Of a stretch of DNA of 64,000 nt, positions 39,959 to 52,050 are shown one piece after another. The notes beneath the pieces are model-generated. The model worked only from the letters and a program-made list of their open reading frames with translations, did no database searches and was not told where the DNA came from. The translations under genes were made by a program, and so were the position numbers. The stretch's first letter is position 1. Each line of letters opens with the position of its first letter. Source of the DNA: Episyrphus balteatus (Eukaryota > Arthropoda > Insecta > Diptera > Syrphidae); the NCBI RefSeq assembly GCF_945859705.1, contig NC_079134.1:37338576-37402575 (forward strand), read 5' to 3'.

Positions 39959-42900
39959 ATGGAAACAAATACCGATGGTTGTTTAATAGATTATGATTTG
40001 GATTTTATAACTCACATAAAAATAGAGGAAGAAACACTCAATGATGGTTATTCAAAATATCAAAATGAATTTAATAATTTTTTAGTAAAAACACAAGAAA
40101 ATATCCCAGAAAAAACTGTTACTTACAACAGTAGTTATGAAGACATTATGCCATTAAATGAAAATGATCATAATGATAATGATGATGAAAATAATGATGT
40201 TAATATTGAAATAACATCACAAGAATTATTAATATCAATTATTAATAAAAGTCCAACAAATCAAATACTTTTCAATGGAACATATTTTACCTTAAAGAAA
40301 ACATTGGGACCATCGATAATTGCAACTTGTATGTTATGTCCTATACAAACGGACATAATGGGCATATATTGTTCCAATTTTAAACAACACATCAAAAAGG
40401 TACATGGCAATTCGATTCTCAAAGAAATATATAAAAATATTAATAACAATGATGATAATGATGAAATATTATCGTCTGGTCACGATATGGACTACAAGCA
40501 AAATGAGAACCATATAGATTTAAAGCAATTAAGTCTTTCCAATCAAATACTGTTTGATGGAAGATTTTTCGCATTTAAAGGTTCAACAGATAGACACATG
40601 GTGGCAATGTGTAAATTGTGCATACCAAACAAGAAACTTAAAGGAACAATTCGTACAAGTTCGGATTTTCTAAATCATGTAAAATACAATCATGGGGAAG
40701 ATTATATCGAAGAAATAAATGAACATATTAGGTATGTATGTATGTTTAATGAAATTCCATAACTGTTTTTTTTAGTAATTTGGAACCGCTTATTTTAAAT
40801 CTGATATGAGTGTTTTTTTCTAGCAGCTCTAGTTTGGCTGATACAGGCAGCTTTGTCAGGCTTTTGGCAAGTCGGTTCACTTTTTTTTTTCATCCAAATT
40901 TTTTTTCTCTTGTTGATTTTAGTTTTTCCCGTTTCCCGTTTTTTTTTTCCCTTTTAAAATATGTACATGTTAGTCCAATAAATGAAGCTAAAAAAAAGGG
41001 GGTTACCCTACAAAAGGTCCGGTAGTTCTAAATTTTTGATATGTTGTTAGGTATGGTTAGTAGATAGAAAAACCAAATTTCCACAACCACGCCCCCTCCG
41101 CCCCCTTCAGCATCACCGAAAAACCATAGAAATCTGGCACTTTTTTCACTTTTATGCCCATAACTTTCTTCTGGTGCATTTTATTGAAAAAAAGTTGTTG
41201 GTAGACTTGTAGAAAACATAATTTCCTACGAAAATGACCTTGGTAGTATTTTTATACATCCAAAAACAACGAAGTTATGAAGCTTCCAAAAACATGTAAA
41301 ATTTCGGATTTTGCAATATTTTCAGTTTCTTGTCACTTAACAGTGCTATAACTCTTTAACAATTGACTTTTACGCAAAAGTCTTCATAATCAATCTTATA
41401 GACAATTTAATTACCTAAAATAAAATGTAACCCACTTTGATTTTGTGAATCAAATAACCGAGTTAGGGCTAAAATAGTAAAAAAGTATTTTTGATAGTTT
41501 TAGAAAATTTTTTAATTATCAATTAAATGAAGGATTTGAATCCCACAAAAAGTCGGGTGGTTCTTATTCTATATTTAATCAGGTTCTAATGGTAGATTGA
41601 AAAAAAAATTCATAGCCACGCCCCCTCCGCCCCCTTAATCATACTCCAAAAACCAATTCTGCATTTTTTTCAGTTTTATGAAGTTTCATAGGTATATGAG
41701 TTGATGAGTTGACAAGTACGAAGGAGGTTCAGCTTTATTGCTATATACAACAGGGTGGTCCTTAGGAACAAAAAATTGGGGACGTCCCCTAGAGTGGTTC
41801 CAAATCAGGAAAAAAAAGCCCTAATTTTTTCAAATTTGTATTCCTAACCCTTCCTGACCATATTTAATTAAGAAGTTTATATCAAAAATCCGCCATTTAC
41901 CCAACACTGGACACAGAATATCGCCCTTGCTATAGTAACTTCTTATCAAAATAGGGCCAGGAAGGGTCAGAGATAAAAATTTGAAAAAAATAGGGTATTT
42001 TTTTTCCTGATTTGGAACCAATCTAGGGGGCGTCGCACTCAATTTTCGAAAAAGAGTAAAATAAGGACCACCCTAATATACAACTATCAATCGGAAGTTG
42101 ATACAAATTTAATTTTAATATCTTATTACTTAATTAAAAAAAGTTTTGAAAGCAGAGAATGGTCCTAGTCGTTATAAAGAAATCTAATTACAAAATTCCA
42201 GTTGACCAGTTTTCCTATAATTTTGGTTTAAAAACCCAAAATTACAGTATTTATCAACAATCGATTGACAGTTGTAAATCACAATACGGGTGATTATAAA
42301 ATGGATAATAAAACAGTCAAATCCTGTTTGCCTAAGAAGTATGGAGAAGGTTAAAAGGTTGAGAGTAGTCAAAGCAGCCGCAGGCACAGTTTTGGAAGTC
42401 ATTCGGTCTAAAGTTTACAATACAGATGAGTACCCTTACCCATCCTCTATTTTTTGAAACTGTAATACTGAAGAATAAGAGTGGCCCTTTGGATAAATGG
42501 AAAAGGAAATGTTTGGCCTTATCCCATGCTGTTAAAGCTGCTGCTCGTCCCCGATCCTTCCTTTCCCCCTTCAAACAAGAATAAGTGTATATGTATAGGA
42601 AGGTCCTGAGCTTCTCATTTATATGATTACATCCCTTGGCTTTTCATCAAATCACCACGAGGCGCAGCTACTTTAAGTTTCTACTATCATGCAACCACAA
42701 CCACCCCTGATTCAACTCGAACGTAAGGATGCTTTCTTCCAGTTGCGCCAGAATTAGTATCTAAAGCAGGTACCATAGAGCTTCAAAGATTTTTGAGGAA
42801 GACATCGACTTACTATACCTAGGGCAGAGAACGTGTATGTACCTTCGAAAACCTGGGAGGATCAATTTATCTGATGAATTCTCCATTTTTCACATTCAAT

Positions 42901-45900
42901 TCTATGGAGAACGTCTCATTCATGCCATAAGTGAATGTGACACCACCTCAAACATCTTTGTTTTCGGAAAAAAACAAATTTTGCAAAATGTTTCAAAAAC
43001 CCCTCTGCTCTTGAAGCTGCAGAGAAGCTAAGGACCCAAATGCCAGAGATCAGAAAGTATCGGAGGCGGAAGAACATATCTTGTTGGCTTTATATGGAGA
43101 GGACAGTAGTCATATCTCTAAGCTCTCTTCGATATTTCAAATTTATGAGCAGTTCAACTAACTTAATTTGTGCAAACTACCGCGTACAACAGATCCAGCA
43201 CACTTTCATTTCCTCCGGACTTATCACCAGATCATGGCGTTGATGGGTATTGAGAAAAACCTCTGGAATGGGGCTGGACGAGAGGATGCCACGTATTGCA
43301 ACCCATTAAAACTGTGCAAGATCCTGCTCCCCAAAAATTGATGAAAGCTGTGTCATGCAAATACCTATGTGCCTAGATGCATGGGAGCTGGCAGATGCAG
43401 GAAAGAGGGACTTAAATGTTCCACATTCTGTAATTTTTGCTGTGGACAATCCTGTCAAAATCGTCCACTTGAATTTTTTATGAAGATGTCGACGAAGAAG
43501 ATCAGATATCATCGATCAATTTGAAGAAAAATTCAACGAAGCCAACTTTTCTCATAATTCACCATCTTCAACTCCACCTTTTACTTCTATATTTCCCCAC
43601 CTGCTACCCCTTCCCCTCATAACGCAATTCTTTTACCTTCGTCCACTCATAGCCCACCGCTTTATAAGCGCATGAGATATTAAACTAGGTTATTAAGAAA
43701 TACGACTTTTATTAAATAAAAACACTTACTATTACCTGGTTCTTATCAAAATAATAAAGTTATGCAAATGAATTCCCTACAAAAGGATTTTTGGCTAAAA
43801 ATTAAAAATTAGGAAGTTATAGCGCTGTAAACAGGTAAGAAACTGAAAATAAAGAAAAACGGAAATTGTAACTTTTTTTTGAAAATTCTTAGTTTGGTGG
43901 ATATTGGATGTGCAAGTTGTAGAAAATTTTGTGTTCTACAATTTTGCACATTAATTTTTCACATTTAAATGACCAGAAGGAAGCTATGGGCATAAAACTG
44001 AAAAAATGCAGAATTGGTTTTTGGGGTATGGTTAAGGGGGCGGAGGGGGCGTGGCTATGAATTTTTTTTTCAATCTACCATTAGAACCTGATTAAATATA
44101 GAATAAGAACCACCCGACTTTTTGTGGGATTCAAATCCTTCATTTAATGGATAATTAAAAAATTTTCTAAAACTATCAAAAATACTTTTTTACTATTTTA
44201 GCCCTAACTCGGTTATTTGATTCACAAAATCAAAGTGGGCTACATTTTATTTTAGGTAATTAAATTGTCTATAAGATTGATTATGAAGACTTTTGCGTAA
44301 AAGTCAATTGTTAAAGAGTTATAGCACTGTTAAGTGACAAGAAACTGAAAATATTGCAAAATCCGAAATTTTACATGTTTTTGGAAGCTTCATAACTTCG
44401 TTGTTTTTGGATGTATAAAAATACTACCAAGGTCATTTTCGTAGGAAATTATGTTTTCTACAAGTCTACCAACAACTTTTTTTCCAGAAAATGCACCAGA
44501 AGAAAGTTATGGGCATAAAAGTGAAAAAAGTGCCAGATTTCTATGGTTTTTCGGTGATGCTGAAGGGGGCGGAGGGGGCGTGGTTGTGGAAATTTGGTTT
44601 TTCTATCTACTAACCATACCTAACAACATATCAAAAATTTAGAACTACCGGACCTTTTGTAGGGTAAAACTCCTTTATTTACTGGACTATGTACTTAGGT
44701 ACATAAATTGCTACAAGTATTTGAAATTTTAAATAACTTTTAATGTTGGTAACTTTGCAAATTATATCATTATGATTGTCAAATCGTATAGGAAGTCACT
44801 TCATTTGGCATTCGAATGGCCAACAATTTTTAACTTTTTAAAATTTTCCAGAAATATTTATATATCAGATTTTATAGATTTGGGTTCAGTTAGCTCAAAA
44901 ATCGTTTCTTTCTAGTTTTTGAAATATTTAATTTTTATAATTTTTAAGTTTTTCTTATTTTGAGCATTTATTAAAATTTTCCAGAAAAAATTTATATTAA
45001 ACTAAGAAATATCTTATCTTATAACTTTAAACGAGCTAAAATTGTTTATATATATATAAATATATATATATAAAATTGGGATCTCGCAAACGGCTCTAAC
45101 GATTTCGATGAAATTTTTAGGGTTTGGTCCTCTAGACGAATAAAATATTTTGGAAGTACTTTTAGAAATATCCGCCCACAGCTACGCTTATTTTTCTTAC
45201 ATATAAGTTTTTTGGTTATTGCTTTAAAGATTTCGATGAAATTTTGAGGGTTTTTTCCTCTAGGCAAATACAACATTTTGGAATTATTTTCTCTAACCTA
45301 TATTAGTTTTTTTTTCGCGGAGACAGATTCAACGATTTCAATAAAATTTTGAGGGATGGTTCCATGTTTTACGCATTGTTCTTTTTCTTTTGTTACAATA
45401 ACTGAACAACATTTTTAAGATCATGACTTTTTTGATCATGTATTTAAACTCTTAAATAATTTGTTAATTTGGTATCACTAATTATCTTTGTTTTACGTTT
45501 TTTTTTTGTTTTAATGCGACTATTGTTAATATCAATCTTATAACATATAAGTAAAAAAAAAAAGAAGTAAAGGATCCACTGATACAGAATAAAACAGAGA
45601 CAGGGATAAAAATAGTATTTCTTCATACTAAGCTTTACCGGCAAGGCAAATTTTGAAAAAAAGATTAACTTTATATTCACCATCCAAAACTTTCTGACCC
45701 GTAAATTAAAATTTTAACAAAATGGGATCTCATTGCTGTAAACATTTTCGATAATGCAGATTCCTGTAACCCTTCTATTCATTGCTGATCGTATATTCAA
45801 CTTAAATAAACTGGATTATAAAGTGGAAATGTGGTGTTTTGTAACTCGCGAAAAAACTGGTCATTGCAAACTCAAACCCACTCCAAAAAATTGCTGTTTA

Positions 45901-48900
45901 CATTTGACTTTTTTCACAGAAAGTTATAACAATATAAGATACCGAGCAAAGCTCGGTCACCCAGGTACTTTATTTTAAATAGTAGAGTTGTTTCTATTTT
46001 ACGATGCTTTTCACAGAAAATTTAGAGATGATTAAAAACATTTTTGATATGAAAAATTTGTGACTTTTATTCACATGTTTCAAGGGAACCTGAACCGCAA
46101 ATTCATATTTATCTCTTTACTTTACTTAGAGCCGGAATAGCCTCCCAGCAACCTAAATTTAGTAAGAAATGATAACAAACGGTCTGGAAAATTTCATTGA
46201 ATAGTTTGAGTTTTGAATAAAGTCAGTATAATTGTTGTTAACAAAGGGTATGGAGTTAATTGCTTATTTTATTGAAATTATTACACTGGTTAACAAGGTT
46301 TTTGCTGTCGAAGATTGAAGGTTTTCGGTGTGCTGAACTCGAACATCTCAGACAGTAAAAAAATTATGGGAAAAATTCATCAAAACGAACTTCAAGAATT
46401 TTAGCTTTTTTTTTGTTGTTTTCCACATTTCTTTTTGATTTAAGCAGAAATAATTTTTACTGTATAATATATATTTGTTTAGATTTGTTTCTGTATTATG
46501 TATTTCTAGTATATTTGTAACTATCCAAATCGCCTTTCTGTAACACTGAATTTTATTATATTTTAAAGTTCTTAGTCCATTTGTAAATCATTTGTTGCTT
46601 TCATTTAATTAAAGGTCAGAAAAAGAACGATTGTTGGAGGAACAAGACAATGATGATGAAGATGACGATGATGATAGTGACGATAGTGATGATGATGATG
46701 AAAATAAAATGAAATTGGAAAGCAATCCTGAATATAAAAAATTTGCCAGTTGTCGTAAAAAACGGTTCTCCTACAGCGATTTTCGCATTTATAAAGGCTT
46801 AACTCTAACACATCAATTTCTTTTCGATGGGAAATTTTTCGCCTTTATAACTATGAAAAGAGCTCATAAAAACGCAGCAAAAGTCTTTATGGCAACATGT
46901 CAATTCTGTAAACCACACTATGACGTTAAGGGAAGTCATATTAAGAGATTTCAAGCTCATCTCAAAAAATATCATGGCGATTCGAGTGTGGAAGAACTAA
47001 ACGAATATATTCGAATTAAGACATTAGAATTGGAAGGAACGGTGACGAATTCAGATTCATTTAAAGCATCTTCAACAACAAGAACATCGTTCACAATCGA
47101 AAATGAAGAAACAACTGAAAATAATTTAAGAAGCAATTTAGAAACACATGTGGAAACTAGTAATCAAAGACCTGGTACATCATCCAATGATGATACTAAT
47201 GAAACGAAATCACAAAACTATTCTGCTAACTCGAATAGATCATTTAAATCAAAAAAGAAATATACTCCAGACCCATCTACGAGTATAAAAGGAAAATCAA
47301 GAGAGCATCTCAAGAGACATGCAGAAAAATCAGTTAAAGAAATAAATGATGTTGGTAATGAGAATGTAGGTGATGTTGGAACAGCGGCTTCAATATTACC
47401 GTCACATCACGATATGCAGTACCAGAATAGAATAAACTTAAAGAAACTAAGTCTACCCAATCAGATACTTTTTGATGGAAGATTTTTCACACTTAAAGGT
47501 TTAAATGGTAGACACATGATTGGAATATGTAAATTATGCAAGCCAAACAGGGAACTTAAAGGAATAATTGGCAATAATTCGTCTTTTCTAGGACATGTCA
47601 AAATGCATCATGGGAAAAAATATGTCGAAGAAATGAGAGAACATATTCGATTGGAAAAAGAACAATTGTTGGAGAAAAAAGACAATGACGAAGATGATGG
47701 TGACGAAGATGCTGATAATAATCCTGACAAAATGGAAAATAACAATGACGAAGATGATGGTGATGAAGATGACGATAATAATACTGACAACATGGAATTC
47801 AAAAGTAACCCTGAATATAGACAATTTGCCAGTTCTCGCAAAAGCTGCGCCGGATACAAAGACTTTGTCCTTTATAAAAGTTTAACTCTAACAAATCAAA
47901 TACTTTTCGATGGCAAATTTTTTGCCTTTAAAAATATAAAAAAAACCCATGCCAAGGGATCAAAAGTCTTTAAGGCAACATGTCAATTCTGTAAACCACA
48001 TTATGACGTTAAGGGAATTCAAATGAAAGATTTTCAAACACATTTCAAAAGATATCATGGAGATTCGAGTGTGGAAGAATTAAACGAATATATTCGAATA
48101 AATATATGTGTTAAATTGGGAGGAAAAAATCCACATTCGTTTTCTGTTCCATTCAAAACCAATTCAACGACAACATCATCGATAAATGAAAATGAAGAAA
48201 GTGAAAATGATTTGAGAAGCAGTGTAGAAACACATCCGGAAAGTATTAATCAAAGAGGTGCTTCTAATCGAGAACGAGAGCATCTTAAGAGACCAGTTAA
48301 AGAAATGAATGAATATGGTTATCCAAAAAAATCTCGATTGCAGAAGAATAATAATAATGATGATGATGATGAAGAAATCAGCGAAATTCAAACAAATTTA
48401 TTATCATCAACAACAACAACATCATACAAAACCTTAAATGAACTTCAACCAACAACAATGTCAACATTGGCACAAGCAGGTTTTTTGTTATCATCAGCAA
48501 CATCGACACCAAAAACAATAAATACTAAATTACCACCACCGCTACAAACTAAAGAGAAACTTTCGAATAAACAATTATTAATATTTAATAATAAAATTAT
48601 AACATTTTTCTTAAAATCATTTAGTCCATTGGGTGCGGTAGCAACACCAGAATTTTGGACAATGTTTGATAGCGGGATACCTCGAATTTCTGAAGAAGAT
48701 CTTATCAAACAAATTGAAGAAAAATTTATGTGGATGAGAGATAAAATTATTGCACTTCTAGAAAATATTGATTTTATTTGTATAACAATTGATTTATGGT
48801 CATCATCATCAAAATCTCATTATTATTTAGCAGTAATTTGTCATTGGATAGATGCGATTGATTTTAAACGGAAATCTGTTGCAATTGCTTGTAAACGTTT

Positions 48901-51686
48901 TGGTAAGTATTTTTTTTTTTATTGTTGTTATTTATATAAAAAATATAAAAAACACCGATCAAACAAGTTTTTGAGGGTTCAGAAGACCCCCGAACAAAAT
49001 TGAACAAGCTCTTAATGTTAAGAGGGTGTTTTTTTTTGTTTGTATTGAGGCTGATATTTTTTAAATTCATATTTCTAAAAAATTAATTTGATGAAGCCTT
49101 AACTGTATCCGATTTCTTATTCGGATTACCATGGTCTGCATAAATCTGTTTCTCTTTTAAAGCTCTAAAAGGGTGATCGTAGTATAGATCGTAACAAAGC
49201 GAATACAAATATCTGCGTTGTTATTACCATCTGTTTTTTAATAAAAAATCCATTCCTTTATTTTAAACAAGGCTGAATTTTAAAATGTATAGGGGCTCAA
49301 AAGATTCTAAATAAATTAAAAAAAAAACATTCCCAAAGTTTCAAATCTCTATCATTATATTTACCCGTGTTAAATTAATTTTCAATGTTTCTATACAAAA
49401 AATCGATAAATTAAAGGTAGTTTTGAAAAATTCCGCAAAACTGTAAACGTTGATAGAAAAATTTCAAAAATTGTAAACATCTTAATCACAAAAAAGAGTG
49501 CACGTAAAAATTATCTTCTATTTTTTTGAAAATATATAATTTATTTAGAAACTTTTGAGTCCCTATACATTTTAAAATTCAGCCTTGTTCAAAATAAGGG
49601 ACGCCCTAATGTACGTCTCAATAATTCCACCTACAATTCTAATAAAACTTCAAATTTTATAATGCAAAATCTTCGGTTTTGATTTGACATCAGCTTTTTT
49701 TCTGTACGCCTTTGGTTCAAATCGCATTTATGTATGTTCCAACTTTCAAAGTTCTGTATTTCAAAACCTTTTGACCCTAATAAGCTGCCTTTTTTTGCCT
49801 GATACCTAATGACTTTTTTCATTAGATGTCCATTTAAGAAAATACATATGTACAAAATAAAATCTGAACAAAATTTGAAAGCGGCAAACTTGGTTTTATA
49901 CCTTAACTGGTAACTGCAATATTAAAACAGACGCGGTAGCCAGCTTAAGTTCTTGGGGTATACTGCGCTTGAAGTTTTTTGAAGTCAAGCTTTCCTCCAT
50001 ACCCCGAAGTTTACCACCAACAACAAGTTAGTTGTTCGCGTAATCGTTGACTCCCCGGAATGCTCGAGCAAAAATCATATAACAAAATCATATAACATAT
50101 CATACTTGTTATATGATTTTTGGTTCGAGTTTCCCAGGATATGGGAGGAATTTAGTGCTTCAGATGATGATATTTCGGCTATTGCAAAGTCAATCAGACT
50201 GAGTCTGTTGTAAAAGGTGTTTTCGAGCGCGATATGTATGCCCTCCATATGGGCATACCAACCAAATTTTATTAAAATCAGAAAAATTGCACCCTTCTAT
50301 AAACACACAGACAAGCTAATTTTTAAACTAAATTATTAAAATAAAGATACAAACTTTTCTTATATTTTATTTATTTTTTTTTAGATAAGTTTGAAAATCA
50401 AACTTGCACCGATGTGATCCTGGAACAAATTCTGAACGACTATCATTTGCCTTTGAATAAAATCACATCGAAAGTAACAAAAAATTGCTACAATTTTAGT
50501 CAGATTTTTAAGAACCTAAATATAAGTACTAAAGCAAAGTCTGATGCCATTGATGAAAATCATTCTTTATTATTTCAAACAAAGCATCTAATCTGTTACA
50601 CAAAGACACTAAGTTTAATAGCAACAATCGATATACCGAATGTAATCGATTCAAGTTCTTCATTGAAGTTACTTAATGAATCAACTCTGAAAAAAGTTTT
50701 CGCATTTTTATCTGTGGCACAGTTCTTTCCTAAAGTCTCGCCAATGCTGAAAAATTTAAAGAAACCAGATGTTACAAAATGGAATTCAATTTACAATTCG
50801 ATATCATTTGTATTGAAACTTGAAGAGAAGTTATCATTTGTTAAACTTTTTTCAATGGTCCATATGGAACCATTTACTGATGAAGAAGTCAAATATCTCC
50901 GAGAATATGTCAAATGTTTGAATCCTTTGGCAATTGCATTTGAGCGTTTGCAATGCGAACAAGGTACATACCATGGCTTTGTTTTGCCAACTCTATTGGA
51001 GATGAGGAAAAAATGTGAGAAACTTTTGGAAAGTAATGACATCACTCTATGTCAACCGATTTTGAAGACAATTCTGATAAATTCTATGAAAAGATTTGAG
51101 GAGTATTTCAAACCTAGCCAAAAATCTGAGCTTGTTACTATTGCTAGTTTGTCGCATCCATTTTTCAAAGAAAAATGGGTTTCGGCCATTGATGAATTGG
51201 AGAGAAAGAATGTGCGGAAACATTTTGTTGAAGTTGTTAAAACTGAGGCTTCCAAGGTTAATAATAATAATGGAGAAAAAGATGTTCAGAAACCAGAAAG
51301 TGGCGGCGATGAGGAAATCGATGATTTTTACTTTGGCGAGGATGATCCAAAAGATATGACGAAAACAAAAATGGCAATTGAATTGGATGCATTAAGGTTA
51401 GTTTTAAAATTGAACAAGTTTATTGATATAATTTTTATTGTTTTTTTTTTTTATTATTATTAGATATTTGGGTGATAAGCGAAGAGATTTAAAAATGCTA
51501 GACGATTATCCAGCTGTTAAACGAGTATTTCTAAAATACAATACAGATCTGTCATCGTCAGAACCATTTGAAAAACTTTTTCCATATGAAACACGAGAAT
51601 ATATTGCAAGATATGGGAAATTGGCAGATGAGCTATTTGAAGAGCGAGTACTGCTAAATGTGAATAAAGATGAATTAGCTTTATAA
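39959..51686 (+). CDS. Gene E: five BED-like fingers + domesticated hAT, four exons
   Basis: Reconstructed exons are 39959-40731, 46615-48902, 50385-51396 and 51464-51686 (1431 aa). The start is ATCAATTAAAATGG. The N-terminus has THIKIEEE. Fingers 1-2 are in exon 1 (about residues 103-151, 197-245). After a 5883-bp intron at EHI-R|SEKE, fingers 3-5 are in exon 2 (about 326-381, 543-590, 687-740). Fingers 2+3 and 4+5 with their Asp-rich linkers are a duplicated module; the linkers share SNPEY, FASxRK and L.KLSLxNQ. The hAT part keeps TIDLWS (about 982) and has VTKNCYNF and CYTK in place of the second Asp and C..H motifs. It ends with EPFEKLF. The extra phase-2 intron is absent from the other paralogues and holds a 3.7-kb foldback. 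Two separate genes is a less likely reading, because the join restores the linker exactly. Confidence 0.8.
40972..44687. mobile_element. 3.7-kb element with ~700-bp inverted arms and a decayed ORF
   Basis: Arms at 40972-41685 and 43990-44687 start AGTCCAATAAATGAAG and, inverted, AGTCCAGTAAATAAAG. Each arm contains two copies of a CACGCCCCCTCCGCCCCCTT block about 550 bp apart. The middle (42085-43700) has decayed coding-like stretches, the clearest at 42837-43031 with ISECDTTSNIFVFGKKQ. Protein identity is not established. It is nested with a small element at 41751-42075 and lies in the extra intron of gene E. Confidence 0.7.
41743..42084. mobile_element. Small hAT-type foldback MITE, 8-bp target duplication
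   Basis: Inverted ends CAGGGTGGTCCTTA (41751) and TAGGGTGGTCCTTA (inverse of the right end, 42075). ATATACAA flanks both sides (41743-41750, 42076-42083) and fits the hAT target pattern nTnnnnAn. The inner arms match around CTGATTTGGAACCA. Confidence 0.75.
44688..46614. other. Remainder of gene E's long intron
   Basis: AT-rich sequence with a (TA)n stretch at 45047-45072. A solo end of the CACTGGTTAACAA family (also at 61.7 kb) lies at 46282-46345 and includes AAGGTTTTCGGTGTGCTGAA. No coding region is seen. Confidence 0.45.
49255..49600. mobile_element. 346-bp foldback element in intron 2 of gene E
   Basis: CCTTTATTTTAAACAAGGCT on the left mirrors AGCCTTGTTCAAAATAAGGG on the right. The arms run on for about 65 bp, through TTTTAAAATGTATAGGGG. 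No coding content. Confidence 0.65.
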
Positions 51687-52050
51687 ACTAAAAAAAAAAA
51701 AAATATATTTTTTTATTACATAGTTCCTTGCTTTTATTTAATTATTAATATATTAATTTATTTTCAAACAATACTGCTATAAAAAATAAAATGCACGACT
51801 GGGGTCGCACGTACTTGCTCTTGCAGTTCAAAGCACTTTTATGTTAGTTAGTTTTATGTTAAAAATCATCTGTACCAAATCCATCCACCCGTTTAGGCTG
51901 TGGAAATGTGTACAGATGGACGCACAGACGCACAGACGCACGGACGGAATTGCGGGACCCACTTTTTCGGAATTCTCCATCATCGTAATGTTGGTTTTGA
52001 TTAAAACCTCAATTTTTTTTTCGACACGAAACCAATACTTGCCCTATAGA
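51687..52050. repeat. 3' flank of gene E with part of an interspersed repeat
   Basis: AATAAA at 51785 is a likely polyadenylation signal for gene E. From about 51890 the GACGCACAGACGCACGGACG stretch and the text ending in CTTGCCCTATAGA continue after 54113 as GCAAGTAAAAATTG. An older repeat was therefore split by the element at 52051-54105. Confidence 0.45.

Noticed and set aside
39959..40762. Gene E's first exon as a separate 268-aa gene ending at 40762
   Set aside because: Splicing at 40731/46615 restores the finger linker in frame and gives the hAT body the expected N-terminus.
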